From: an uncultured Flavobacteriales bacterium | GTDB taxonomy: Bacteria; Bacteroidota; Bacteroidia; Flavobacteriales; UBA1820 | Length of the DNA stretch: 54,161 nucleotides | Assembly: GCA_959608625.1 (NCBI GenBank) | Contig: CAUHQV010000016.1 | Coordinates: 1-54,161, forward strand | Direction: 5' to 3' | Part shown: in pieces, positions 1-8,769 of the stretch | How positions within the stretch are numbered: the first letter of the stretch is position 1 | How the letters are laid out: each line of letters starts with the position of its first letter | The notes under the pieces: model-generated | Told to the model about the DNA's origin: nothing | Database searches by the model: none | Seen by the model: only the letters and a program-made list of their open reading frames with translations | Made by a program: the position numbers and the translations under genes

Positions 1-161
1 CGCCGAACTGCCCGATGATAGAATCCTTGCCGGAAGAGATCGAATCCAAGATAAAAGCCATGGAGGAAGTCAGCAGTGTCAAAGTAGAAGTGACTTTCGA
101 CCCGGCATGGGACAAAGATATGATGAGTGACGAAGCAAAACTTCAGCTAGGATTTTTGTAG
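1..161 (+). CDS. DUF59/MIP18-family Fe-S assembly protein, C-terminal part
   Basis: The reading frame is open from the left edge (first full codon at 3) to a TAG at 159-161, giving about 52 residues. It carries an N-C-P-M stretch near the edge and ends in a VEVTFDPAWDKDMMSDEAK-type tail. Both are typical of the DUF59 (MIP18/SufT/PaaD-like) family, which acts in maturation of iron-sulfur proteins; the Cys of NCPM is the conserved family cysteine. The N-terminal half lies outside the window, so fusions cannot be excluded. It faces the skp operon, with a bidirectional terminator between them. Family assignment is fairly sure; the exact client protein is unknown. Confidence 0.8.
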   Translation, partial: PNCPMIESLPEEIESKIKAMEEVSSVKVEVTFDPAWDKDMMSDEAKLQLGFL

Positions 162-196
162 TCATACTCTGTAGAGAAAAAATCACTCATAAAAAA

Positions 197-222
197 AGCC
201 GGAACAGTTTTATGTTCCGGCT
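197..222. terminator. bidirectional intrinsic terminator
   Basis: A 10-bp stem (agccggaaca / tgttccggct) with a 6-base loop is flanked by an A-run on the left and a T-run on the right. It can therefore end transcription from both the DUF59 gene and the convergent skp gene. Confidence 0.85.
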
Positions 223-277
223 TTTTTTATGGGACAGCCCTTTTGTTATCCAAACCTGCAGTTTCGCAGGTAAGTTA

Positions 278-787
278 CTACTGGAGGCCTAATTTTTTCT
301 TTACATCAGGCAGCAGATCGTAACCGCCACCGTCATAAAGGATGATCCCGTTGGAGCCGTTGAATACATAGCTGAGACCTTTTTCTTTGGCCACTGCATT
401 GATGGCATCCTGCACTTTCTGAAGGATCGGCTGGAGAAGCTCATTTTCCTTTTTCTGCAGATCCTGCTGGGCAGCCTGATAGAATACCTGCAGACGCTGT
501 TCACGATCCTGAAGTTCTTTTGCGCGGGTCTGGTTCATTGCCTCGCTCTGCTTAGAAGCCTCGTTTTGATACTTCTGGGCCAAGTTCTGGTATTCTGTAG
601 CCATTTTCTCGTAATCCGACTGGAACCCTTTGCCCATCGTTTCCAACTGGGCATCGGCCTTTTTCTTTTCCGGCATCAGGGATATGAGCGTGGCGATATC
701 TACATGCCCTATTTTGGACTGAGCCATAGCCGTGTTTACTCCCATCAGTAAAACAGCCGCTAAAAATAATACTTTAACTGCTTTCAT
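278..787 (-). CDS. skp: OmpH/Skp-family periplasmic chaperone
   Basis: This is an exported, coiled-coil periplasmic chaperone that would hold unfolded outer-membrane proteins on the way to BamA. I chose the start at 787, whose first residues (MKAVKVLFLAAVLLMG...AMAQ) form a clean signal peptide. An upstream ATG at 814 would add nine residues to the signal. The mature part begins with a K-I-G-H-V-D strand typical of the family, followed by a long charged helical region rich in Q, K and E (roughly residues 45-125), and ends with a short beta segment. It lies 162 bp downstream of bamA, the usual Bacteroidota gene order. Only one skp copy follows bamA here, whereas some relatives have two. Confidence 0.93.
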   Translation of the reverse strand: MKAVKVLFLAAVLLMGVNTAMAQSKIGHVDIATLISLMPEKKKADAQLETMGKGFQSDYEKMATEYQNLAQKYQNEASKQSEAMNQTRAKELQDREQRLQVFYQAAQQDLQKKENELLQPILQKVQDAINAVAKEKGLSYVFNGSNGIILYDGGGYDLLPDVKKKLGLQ

Positions 788-976
788 TTTTTTGATTGTT
801 TTTTGAGCTGTCATTCTTTTAATTTTCTATTCTCTTTTCACTGCGAACAGTGGCGCTAATATCCGAATTTTTATTCAAATACAAAACACATTCTTCCCGT
901 TTTGCCTGTGTGCAATATAATATTAATTACTATCAGAGGAACAGAGCTTACCGCCTTTAACATGTTTTTAATATTA

Positions 977-3514
977 TCAGAACATCTGCTGTCCCAAACT
1001 GAAATGGAACTGCCATCCTTTACTTTCGCCCGGCATCGGGTCAAACCCGTAACCGAAGTCGAAGCCCAGCATACCGAACATCGGCATGAAAATACGCAAA
1101 CCGGCGCCTGCCGAACGGTGGAGTTTGAATGGGTTGTACGATTTCAGGTCTGCATACGTATTACCCCCTTCAGCAAACAGGAGGCCAAAAATACTCGCAT
1201 TTTGCGACAGCGTGATCGGATAGCGGAGTTCGACAGTGAATTTATTGTAAATCGGGTCGCCTTCGTTTATCATGCTCTTGCTCGAAGCGATCGTATTGTC
1301 CTTATAACCGCGCAACGAGATGATCTCGCTGCCGTAATACTGGTATTGCGACATACCGCTGCCACCCATCAGGAAGCGTTCGAACGGGCCGAGCCCCACT
1401 TTGTGATTATACATACCCATATACCCGAATTCAGCATTGGTCACCAACACAAGCTTGGCGGCGATATTGTTATACCAGGTTACTTTTGCTTTGAATTTAT
1501 AATATTCCAGCCATTCGTAGCGTTTTACGTCCGTGAGCTTCGGATCGCTGTAATCCCGGCCGTTGAATAGCGAATAAGGAGGCGTCAGGAAAACGGACAG
1601 GGATATATCCGAACCGTATGTCGGATATATGGGATTGGATCCGGCCGATTTGCGGGATATTCCAAAAGCGAGGTTCAGATTGTTCGAAGTACCGTTTTTA
1701 AAATCCTCCTGGTATACACCCCAGTTATAATCCTTCCAATCGTACCGGCTGTAGTTCACCCCGACCGAAGCCACGAAATAGTTATCCGGCCAGTTAAGCC
1801 TTTTCCCTAACGATATCCCACCGCCATAAATATTCAGGCTTCCCTTCATTTTTTCATTGGTATAGTAGTTGTAGGCTTCCTGTTTGGTGTAGTAGAACGA
1901 TGTGGAAATCGAAAGCGGACGCCGGCCGCCGATCCACGGTTCGGTAAACCCTAATTGATAGGAGGTATATCCCTGGGAAGCCTGGAAACGAAGGGAAAGC
2001 GTCTGCCCTTGCCCCATCGGGAGAGGCTTCCATGCTTTCCGGTTGAACAGGTTTTTCATCGAAAAGTTATTGAACGAGAGTCCGACCGTTCCGATGAACG
2101 CACCGCCGCCCCAGCCTCCTTGGAGTTCTATCTGAGAAGAGTTCTTCTCTACCACCGTATAGTCTATATCCACCGTCATGTTGGCAGGATTGGGCTTGGG
2201 GTCGATACCGATATTTTCCGCGTCGAAGAATCCCAGTGCGCCGATACGCTGCTGGCTCTGCATAATAGAAGTTTTGGAAAACAAATCCCCCGGCTTGGTG
2301 GTCAATTCCCGGTAAATGATATTGTCAAACGTACGGGTATTCCCTTTCACCCCGATCCGGTTGATATAAGCCTTATCGTATTCGATGATGCGTATCTCCA
2401 GATCGATCGAATCCCTTTCCGCACTCACTTCCACCGGCATTATCTGGGCGAAAAGATACCCGTTGTCCATATACAGGCTTTGGAGATCGCGGCCATCCTT
2501 GGAACCGTTCAGGCGTTTGGCCAGCAGTTCCCCGTTATATACATCCCCCTCCTTGATGCCGAGTATAGTCTGTAATTGTTCGGTCGTGAATTTACTGTTT
2601 CCCAGGAATTTTATCGTGCGGTAATAGTATTTATTCCCTTCATCCACATGGATGTCGACATCCAGTGTGTTGTCTCCCTTGTTCCAGGTAATGGTGTCCG
2701 AAACGATCCGGGCATCCCTATACCCCAACCCTTTATATTTTTCGGTTATTTTTTTCAGGTCTTCCTCGTAGTCGTCCTCCACCATCTTGGACTGCTTGAA
2801 GATATTCAGATGCTTTATCTGCTTGGTTTCCTTCATGGCCTTGCGGAGCTTATCGTCCGAAAGAACTTTGTTGCCCAGGAAATTTATGCTGTTGATACGA
2901 ACCCTTTCCCCTTTATCGAGCGTGACTTTGACGAATGCCCCCCCGGTCTTCCGGACTGTATCTTCCGTTACTTCCACTTTGACATCGGCAGAGAGGAAGC
3001 CTCTTTTCACATACCGTTTTTTAATATAATTCTTAACGGACTGTATCAGGTCTTCGCTCACCTTTTGATTGGGGGCCATGTTCAGGTCCTTTATCAAATC
3101 ATCCTGCATGGTTCTGCTCACTCCGCCCTCATACCGAATACGGGTAATAGGAGTACGCTCTTTCACATATACTTCCAAATAGACTTTATCCCCATCAATA
3201 TGGTCTACATATACCTCTATGTTGTCAAAAACACCGTGCCCCCAAAGCCTGCGGACAGATGAACTGACTTGCTCTCCCGGGATACGGATCTGGGTTCCGA
3301 CGATAAGCCCCGTCTCATGCATAATGATCTCGGCATCGTAAAGAGAGTTTCCGGTAACCTTCACATCGGCTATGGTATACATCCCTTCGGGAGTATTTCC
3401 TGTTGTCTGCGCGGAAAGGGACATTGAAAACGCCGAAACGACAAACGCGAGAACTACCGTATAGAATTTTTTCACTTTTATATGGATTGTATTAGGGTCC
3501 TTATTTTTTATCAC
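977..3514 (-). CDS. bamA: outer-membrane protein assembly factor BamA
   Basis: This is the central beta-barrel subunit of the BAM complex, which inserts outer-membrane proteins. The 845-residue product has an N-terminal signal segment ending near ...SMSLSAQ, then a run of POTRA domains (about residues 45-430, each with a G-N-x-(K/T/R) turn such as VTGNSLYD, FLGNKVLS, FLGNSKFT, VKGNTRTF), then a 16-strand barrel. The last residue is Phe in ...HFSLGQQMF, the beta-signal expected of barrel proteins. Its start overlaps the end of uppS by 14 bp, suggesting translational coupling. No internal Met gives a better signal peptide, so the long start is kept. Confidence 0.97.
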   Translation of the reverse strand: MIKNKDPNTIHIKVKKFYTVVLAFVVSAFSMSLSAQTTGNTPEGMYTIADVKVTGNSLYDAEIIMHETGLIVGTQIRIPGEQVSSSVRRLWGHGVFDNIEVYVDHIDGDKVYLEVYVKERTPITRIRYEGGVSRTMQDDLIKDLNMAPNQKVSEDLIQSVKNYIKKRYVKRGFLSADVKVEVTEDTVRKTGGAFVKVTLDKGERVRINSINFLGNKVLSDDKLRKAMKETKQIKHLNIFKQSKMVEDDYEEDLKKITEKYKGLGYRDARIVSDTITWNKGDNTLDVDIHVDEGNKYYYRTIKFLGNSKFTTEQLQTILGIKEGDVYNGELLAKRLNGSKDGRDLQSLYMDNGYLFAQIMPVEVSAERDSIDLEIRIIEYDKAYINRIGVKGNTRTFDNIIYRELTTKPGDLFSKTSIMQSQQRIGALGFFDAENIGIDPKPNPANMTVDIDYTVVEKNSSQIELQGGWGGGAFIGTVGLSFNNFSMKNLFNRKAWKPLPMGQGQTLSLRFQASQGYTSYQLGFTEPWIGGRRPLSISTSFYYTKQEAYNYYTNEKMKGSLNIYGGGISLGKRLNWPDNYFVASVGVNYSRYDWKDYNWGVYQEDFKNGTSNNLNLAFGISRKSAGSNPIYPTYGSDISLSVFLTPPYSLFNGRDYSDPKLTDVKRYEWLEYYKFKAKVTWYNNIAAKLVLVTNAEFGYMGMYNHKVGLGPFERFLMGGSGMSQYQYYGSEIISLRGYKDNTIASSKSMINEGDPIYNKFTVELRYPITLSQNASIFGLLFAEGGNTYADLKSYNPFKLHRSAGAGLRIFMPMFGMLGFDFGYGFDPMPGESKGWQFHFSLGQQMF

Positions 3515-4253
3515 ATGTCACTTGTTCGCTTGTCAACCCGAAACGCCGCTCGCGCCGTCCGTATTCCCTGACAGCTTGCGAAAAATCATCCTCGGAAAAA
3601 TCGGGCCACAAGACCGGGGTGAAATAGAGCTCCGCATAGGCAGCCTGCCAAAGCATAAAATTACTCAGCCGCATCTCCCCGCTGGTACGTATGACCAAGT
3701 CCACAGCAGGCATTCCGGACGTATAAAGACGGGATTCTATTGTATCCCGACCTATATCTTCGGGTTTTAACACTCCGTCGGCCACTTCCCGGGCTATCCG
3801 GCGCACACAGCACTTCAGTTCCTCTTGGGAGCCATAACTCAGGGCCAGGGTAAGGATCATATCTTTATTTCCGGCCGTCTCTTTCATGCAGTATTCCAAT
3901 TCCCGGGCGGGGCCTTCAGGCAAACGGGAAACCTCTCCTATACTGTTCAGTCTTATCCCGTTTTTCATAAAACTGGGCAACTCCGCTTTCAGATTGGACA
4001 TCAACAGATCCATCAAGGCTTCTACTTCCGCCCTGGGACGCTGCCAGTTCTCATCGGAAAAAGCATAAAGGGTCAGGTATTTTATACCCATCTTCCTCGA
4101 AGCCTCGATGGTACGCCGTACCGCCTCGACTCCTTTACGATGGCCCAAAACCCTCATAAATCCGCGTTTTTTCGCCCATCGCCCGTTCCCGTCCATGATC
4201 ACAGCCACGTGCGCCGGCAACTTGCAGGGGTCTATATCTTTTTCCGTTATCAT
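3501..4253 (-). CDS. uppS: undecaprenyl diphosphate synthase
   Basis: A cytoplasmic cis-prenyltransferase that makes the C55 lipid carrier for peptidoglycan and other surface glycans. The start at 4253 gives 250 residues, the usual family length; the frame stays open to 4319, but that extension has no family similarity. The diagnostic MDGNGRWA motif is at residues 20-27 with catalytic Asp21. It is followed by GHRKG, a SDENWxRP stretch and the C-terminal RTSGEMRLSNFMLWQ block with the ELYF motif. It lies between nadK and bamA, a common Bacteroidota envelope operon. Confidence 0.96.
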   Translation of the reverse strand: MITEKDIDPCKLPAHVAVIMDGNGRWAKKRGFMRVLGHRKGVEAVRRTIEASRKMGIKYLTLYAFSDENWQRPRAEVEALMDLLMSNLKAELPSFMKNGIRLNSIGEVSRLPEGPARELEYCMKETAGNKDMILTLALSYGSQEELKCCVRRIAREVADGVLKPEDIGRDTIESRLYTSGMPAVDLVIRTSGEMRLSNFMLWQAAYAELYFTPVLWPDFSEDDFSQAVREYGRRERRFGLTSEQVTCDKK

Positions 4254-4392
4254 AAAAACATGTGAAACATCCGCATAGGAGGCCTTTCGAGCCCCCGCCG
4301 ACGAATATAAAACAGGCAAATATACGAATTTGTTGCAAGCGTAAAGGCCTAATATGTTTAATGATTTACTAAAAAATCCTCATTGACTCTTT

Positions 4393-5262
4393 TCATTCAC
4401 GTCCGTCACTACCCCAGCCGAGTTTTTCTTTCAACGTGCGGAAAAAATCGGAATCCGGAAGCCTGGCTATCCTCAGGGTGTACTCAGACTTGCATATGGA
4501 CACGGTATCGTCCCAGTTCATCGGCAGGAAACACGAATCGAGGGAAAGCAGGTATTGGTCTTCCCGCCCATCGACCTTTAGAAAAACTTTAACATCGTCC
4601 CGGAATACCATAGGGCGCACGTTGAGATTATGCGGAGCCACCGGAGTGAGCACTACCGTGGACGAGTCGGTAGAGACGATAGGCCCTCCGCAACTGAGCG
4701 AATAACCGGTCGAACCGGTCGGGGTGGAAACGATCAGTCCGTCCGCCCGGTAAATCCCCAGCAAACGGCCGTTGACATGGGCCCGGATCGTGATCATGGA
4801 CGAAGAATCCTTCCGGCTGACCACCGCTTCGTTGATGACTATCCGGGGCTCGGTCATTCCCGGGCTATCCACCTGCAACAATATTTTTTCTTCGAAAACC
4901 ATATCGCCGCTGAAAAGCACGTCCATCGCTTCCCGGATACGCTCGCGGGAAACGGTCGCCAGGAAACCCAGATTCCCCATGTTCACCCCGATGATAGGCA
5001 CGCTGCTCTTATAGGCCAACTGTCCGGCTCTAAGGATCGTGCCGTCCCCGCCCAGAGTCACCATATAATCGGTATCCGTGGGCAGTGCGTGGTCATACCG
5101 GCCGGCATGCGCAGGAACCGGAATGTCCATCGACCGCATATACTCGAGTGTATCGGTGTGGAAATACAGTTCGGCCCCATGCAGCAACATCGATTCGAAC
5201 ACATCCCGCAACCAACCCTCGTTGTTCTTTTTTATCTTGGCTCCGAATAAAGCTATCTTCAT
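4393..5262 (-). CDS. nadK: NAD kinase
   Basis: This enzyme phosphorylates NAD to NADP in the cytoplasm. The 289-residue protein has the GGDGT motif at residues 71-75 (Asp73 as catalytic base), MGNLGFLAT at 95-103, the NE pair of VINEAVVS near 144, and the NAD-binding TPTGSTGYSLSCGGP block at about 181-194. All are family signatures. It is the first gene of the leftward operon with uppS (139-bp gap), bamA and skp, and is preceded by a good Bacteroides-type promoter 30 bp upstream of its ATG. Confidence 0.97.
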   Translation of the reverse strand: MKIALFGAKIKKNNEGWLRDVFESMLLHGAELYFHTDTLEYMRSMDIPVPAHAGRYDHALPTDTDYMVTLGGDGTILRAGQLAYKSSVPIIGVNMGNLGFLATVSRERIREAMDVLFSGDMVFEEKILLQVDSPGMTEPRIVINEAVVSRKDSSSMITIRAHVNGRLLGIYRADGLIVSTPTGSTGYSLSCGGPIVSTDSSTVVLTPVAPHNLNVRPMVFRDDVKVFLKVDGREDQYLLSLDSCFLPMNWDDTVSICKSEYTLRIARLPDSDFFRTLKEKLGWGSDGRE

Positions 5263-5291
5263 CTCGTGCGATTAAAAAGTTCGTAATACGG

Positions 5292-5324
5292 CAAATATAC
5301 ATCAAGAAGGGCATAAAGAACAAA
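5292..5324 (-). promoter_or_regulatory. Bacteroides-type vegetative promoter of nadK operon
   Basis: On the minus strand, TTTG (5324-5321) is separated by 21 bases from TATATTTG (5299-5292). This matches the Bacteroides sigma factor consensus TTTG-N19/21-TAnnTTTG. Transcription should start about 7 bases further on, leaving a leader of roughly 20-25 bases before the nadK ATG. Confidence 0.7.
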
Positions 5325-5408
5325 AATATTTGACTTGCCGTTGCTTGTTGTTAAGGCTCGAGTTGCAAATTATTTCTTACATTTGGTGCCATACCATCAA
5401 CGAACATT

Positions 5409-6140
5409 ATGTCCAGGGATTTTACGGAAATAGATACGGACACACCCAAGGGAAGGCTTTTGGCCTTCTGCCGGATGACAGGCCTATCCAGCAACCGCGA
5501 AATAGAAAAGATGCTCGACCTGGGGAACGGATATTTCCGCTCGGCCGATAAAGGGATGAATACCGGCACCCTATGCAAGATTGCCAAAAAGTACCCCGCC
5601 CTGAACCTCAACTGGCTGGTATGCGGGCACGGAAGTATTTACATTGACGATCCCCACCCGGCAAATATGCCGGCCGTAGCCGAACCGCACCCGTACTACA
5701 ATGCTCCGGCGGATTTCTACCAGGCAAAAGTACCGGTAAGAATATTCGAAAGCGCTTCGGAATTTTTCTTCCGGCAGGAAAGTTCCCTCCCCACCCGGTG
5801 GTTCATGCTCGAAAAACATTTCCTGCGCCATAAAGACGATGCACTGGTAAAGATCACCGACGACAGCCTCCACCCCGGGTACCACCAAGGAGAATACTTA
5901 CAGATAACCCATTGTGCGGAAAGCACCTTGAAAAGCCTGAAGGATACTGAAAAGCGCCTGATGCTCATCGTACTGAAAGAAACGGAGCCTGTCATCCGGC
6001 TCACGGGATGCTATGCCGGACAAACAGATATGTATATCCTTTCAGCCCTCAACCCGGATAAATCCTCCTTTCCGGATATCGCCTGCGGACTTTCCCAGAT
6101 CACTGCCTTCTGGGACATTGCGAACGTTTTACATATCTGA
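5409..6140 (+). CDS. HTH transcriptional regulator, phage-repressor-like
   Basis: A 243-residue putative DNA-binding protein. The first 65 residues read as an XRE/CI-like helix-turn-helix: a GRLLAFCRMTGLSSNREIE helix pair, a GNGYF turn, and the NLNWLVCGHGSIY segment that ends many Bacteroidota repressor HTH domains (compare NWLLTGEGEM). After a Pro-rich linker, the C-terminal half contains ITDDSLHPGYHQGEYLQI, which lines up with the SMxP...GD region of S24/LexA-like peptidase domains. I cannot find a convincing catalytic lysine, so it may keep the fold without autocleavage. A TACATTTG -7 box lies at 5378-5385 without a matching -33 element. It is divergent from nadK and convergent with menA (11-bp gap, no terminator). 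Target unknown. Confidence 0.75.
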   Translation: MSRDFTEIDTDTPKGRLLAFCRMTGLSSNREIEKMLDLGNGYFRSADKGMNTGTLCKIAKKYPALNLNWLVCGHGSIYIDDPHPANMPAVAEPHPYYNAPADFYQAKVPVRIFESASEFFFRQESSLPTRWFMLEKHFLRHKDDALVKITDDSLHPGYHQGEYLQITHCAESTLKSLKDTEKRLMLIVLKETEPVIRLTGCYAGQTDMYILSALNPDKSSFPDIACGLSQITAFWDIANVLHI

Positions 6141-6151
6141 TCCGAAAAAAA

Positions 6152-7063
6152 TCACACGTTCATCACAACAGAGAACGCCGCCGCCATCGCTAAAGTGCTT
6201 ATCGAAAGGATTTTGAGCAATCGGTCGGCATCGATCCGCTCCCTTACCTGAAGGGTCAGCGGCACGTTTATCAGGCACAACGCCGCAGGAAGGTACCACA
6301 AGAAGGCGTGGTAAGTCAATCCCATATAGGCCACCACCAATACCATCGCCACCGTGACCATCGCACACTGGAACGCCTTTCCGGCCCCCAGGGACATCCG
6401 GGAAGCGAGGGTGTGCTTACCCGCCTGGCGGTCGCCATCCGCATCCCGCATATTGTTCAGGTTGAGCACCCCGGCAGATAGCAGGCCGATGGCCGATGCC
6501 GGCAACAACGAAAGCATATCCAGTCGCGCCGTATAGAGGAAAAGCCCCCCTGTCACGGCTACTATCCCAAAGAACAGGAACACGAAAACCTCGCCCAAGC
6601 CATGGTAACCATAGGCTTTCCGCCCGACCGTATATTTTACCGCCGCCACGATACTAGCCGCCCCCAACAGGAGGAACAGCAGTACATAGCCGATCCCTTT
6701 CAACCCGAAAGACACCAGTACCAAAGCAAGCCCCGTAACCATAGTCAGCAGGCATACCACGAGCATCCCTTTGACAAAAGCCCCGGCCGTGATCCGTCCC
6801 GAAGCCAAAGCCCGTCGGGGGCCTATCCGCGACTGTCCGTCCGTCCCCTTGACATAGTCCCCGTAATCGTTGGCCATGTTGGAGAGTATCTGAAGGAGAT
6901 TGGCCGTAAAGAACATGAGCAGGAAAATGCTCCACCGGAACACTCCCATACTACCCGCGATCCCCGCGGCCATTACCGTGCCGGCCGAAGACAGCGGCAG
7001 CGTACGCAGGCGAAGGGCATAAGCCCACGCCCCTATATCCATTTTTTTCCCCTTTCCCGTCAT
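6152..7063 (-). CDS. menA: 1,4-dihydroxy-2-naphthoate polyprenyltransferase
   Basis: An integral-membrane UbiA-family enzyme that attaches the polyprenyl tail to 1,4-dihydroxy-2-naphthoate in menaquinone synthesis. The 303-residue, strongly hydrophobic product has the first Asp-rich motif as NMANDYGDYVKGTD and the second as NNMRDADGDRQAGKHTLASR; these bind prenyl diphosphate and magnesium. A start at 7042 (MDIGAWAYALRLRTLPLS) would also fit the family and removes a basic seven-residue leader. It follows the 5'-nucleotidase gene by about 10 bp, so it is probably co-transcribed with it. Confidence 0.95.
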   Translation of the reverse strand: MTGKGKKMDIGAWAYALRLRTLPLSSAGTVMAAGIAGSMGVFRWSIFLLMFFTANLLQILSNMANDYGDYVKGTDGQSRIGPRRALASGRITAGAFVKGMLVVCLLTMVTGLALVLVSFGLKGIGYVLLFLLLGAASIVAAVKYTVGRKAYGYHGLGEVFVFLFFGIVAVTGGLFLYTARLDMLSLLPASAIGLLSAGVLNLNNMRDADGDRQAGKHTLASRMSLGAGKAFQCAMVTVAMVLVVAYMGLTYHAFLWYLPAALCLINVPLTLQVRERIDADRLLKILSISTLAMAAAFSVVMNV

Positions 7064-7073
7064 TTCCGACCTC

Positions 7074-7937
7074 CTACCGTTTCTTCACGGTGATGTCGAT
7101 ACGCCCCAGAAGACGCCCCTGGCTGGCCTCCTGGATAATGGTGACATTTTCGCCGATTTTGTTCGGGACTGTACTGATGCCATCGGTATGCGAATGGCCG
7201 CCCAATATCAGATCGATGCCCGACGTTTTGGCCGCCAGCGAATCGTCGCCTACATAATAAGGGATCGTATGTTCCCCCAGATGCGAGAGGGCTACCACCA
7301 CATCGGCTCCCAGCGAACGAAGGGTATCGGCCGCCCATTGGGCGGATACGATCGGGTCTTTATAGACCGCTCCTTGCGTGTGGTCCGCTTCGACCATTCC
7401 CTGTACGTTGACCGTCAGGCCGAATACGCCTACTTTCACTCCCTTCACGTCGAATATTTTGAACGGCAAAGTCTTCCCTTCCATCGGGGAACCGGCAAAG
7501 CCGTAATTGGCGGACAGCAGGGGAAATTTCGCCCGGTCGGCCCGACGGGCCAGTTCGGCCACCCCGTTGTCGAACTCGTGATTGCCCAAGGTAGCGGCAT
7601 TATAGCCCATCTGTCCCATGGCGTCTACCTCTATATTGCCCTTGAAGAAATTGAAATAGGGCGTTCCCTGGCTGAAGTCGCCCGAATCGAACAGCAGTAC
7701 GCCGTGGTCTTTTTCCCGAATCTCATTGATCAGGGAAGCCCGCTTGGCATACCCCCCATAACCGGCCCATTTGCCTTTGTCGTCCGCAATGGGAAATATC
7801 TGGCTGTGCGTATCGTTGGTGTGCAGTATTGTGATGGTCTTCTCCCCATGGCCGAACCCTCCTTCGAACACGGTGACGCCGGCAGCCACTACGATTACGG
7901 CGGCTACCGAAAGCTGAATGATCCTACTTGATTTCAT
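7074..7937 (-). CDS. 5'-nucleotidase-type metallophosphatase, N-terminal domain protein
   Basis: An exported calcineurin-like metallophosphatase equal to the N-terminal catalytic half of UshA-type 5'-nucleotidases. After a signal/anchor helix (residues 5-24) come all metal-site motifs in order: ILHTNDTHSQIFP, LLFDSGDFSQGTP, TLGNHEFDNG, VALSHLGEH and LILGGHSHT. The 287-residue length stops just after the metallophosphatase domain. The nucleotide-binding C-terminal domain is encoded by the gene immediately upstream, which overlaps it by 14 bp. The two products probably assemble in or on the periplasmic face to hydrolyse nucleotides or related phosphate esters. Confidence 0.9.
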   Translation of the reverse strand: MKSSRIIQLSVAAVIVVAAGVTVFEGGFGHGEKTITILHTNDTHSQIFPIADDKGKWAGYGGYAKRASLINEIREKDHGVLLFDSGDFSQGTPYFNFFKGNIEVDAMGQMGYNAATLGNHEFDNGVAELARRADRAKFPLLSANYGFAGSPMEGKTLPFKIFDVKGVKVGVFGLTVNVQGMVEADHTQGAVYKDPIVSAQWAADTLRSLGADVVVALSHLGEHTIPYYVGDDSLAAKTSGIDLILGGHSHTDGISTVPNKIGENVTIIQEASQGRLLGRIDITVKKR

Positions 7938-8697
7938 ATCTGAGGTCTTTTGGTATCGTTATCGTATCGGTGACGGCGAGAAAATCCATGATGGACTCGC
8001 GCATTTTCAACCCTGTCTCGAGCACGCCCTGATTTTGGGCGAAAAAGCTCATGTTGTCCCCGCCTTTGAGCAAAAAGTCGGTCGTAAGGACGTTGTATTC
8101 CTTCCGGGGGTCGAATTTTTTTCCGCCGATCACCGCCGAAAGATCGTTCCCGCCGTTGCGTATCGTCAGGCACATACCCCCCAGCGGATGGAAAGTGCCG
8201 CGGGACACATAGCCGGCCAGGTAACGGAACATTTCCTGCATCTGCTCGCCCTTGAGTTTTACCAGCACATAAGTATTTTCAAAAGGCATGATCTCGTACA
8301 CGAAACTGCGCTTCAGATCCCCCTGCGGCAGCGAAGTGCGCACCCCGCCGGCGTTGAACAGCGCTACGTCTATCGGCTCTTTGATGCCTTTTTGCTTCAG
8401 GTAATTGCCGACCTGAACGATGCCCAGATCGGAAAGCCACGCCCCGAGAGCGCCGTTGCGGTCGTTCTTGGCCAGGAATTCGGGGCTGTACGATATTACC
8501 CGATCCAACTGGGCGGACAGGCTGTCCCGGTAGGGTTCCAAAAACTGCGCGATCCGGGGGTCTTCGGGCACGCCGGGCGATACTTCGATATGCCGGGCCG
8601 TGATCTTTTCCACCTTGTAACGGGAATCCGAGCACCCGCCCAACAGGAAAGCGGCAGCCAAAACGGCTGTCAGAGAGGCTACTTTATTATTTAACAT
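7924..8697 (-). CDS. 5'-nucleotidase C-terminal domain lipoprotein
   Basis: A 257-residue lipoprotein with a signal peptide and lipobox LLGGC (Cys22). The rest matches the 5_nucleotid_C domain, with FNAGGVRTSLPQGDL (residues about 126-140), MPFENTYVLVKLKGEQM and the YNVLTTDFLLKGGDNM substrate-pocket region. The frame is open upstream to 9306, but residues before 8697 have no family features. The ATG at 8697 directly follows aaaagg, one of the few SD-like stretches here. A -7 box (TATTTTTG on the minus strand) lies at 8736-8729. It comes before its partner metallophosphatase gene, the reverse of domain order in fused UshA enzymes. Confidence 0.9.
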   Translation of the reverse strand: MLNNKVASLTAVLAAAFLLGGCSDSRYKVEKITARHIEVSPGVPEDPRIAQFLEPYRDSLSAQLDRVISYSPEFLAKNDRNGALGAWLSDLGIVQVGNYLKQKGIKEPIDVALFNAGGVRTSLPQGDLKRSFVYEIMPFENTYVLVKLKGEQMQEMFRYLAGYVSRGTFHPLGGMCLTIRNGGNDLSAVIGGKKFDPRKEYNVLTTDFLLKGGDNMSFFAQNQGVLETGLKMRESIMDFLAVTDTITIPKDLRYEIK

Positions 8698-8769
8698 CCT
8701 TTTATGGTATTGTGATATTTGGAATAGGCAAAAATAACTAATTTTGAATGTAATATCCGCAAAAATCCG

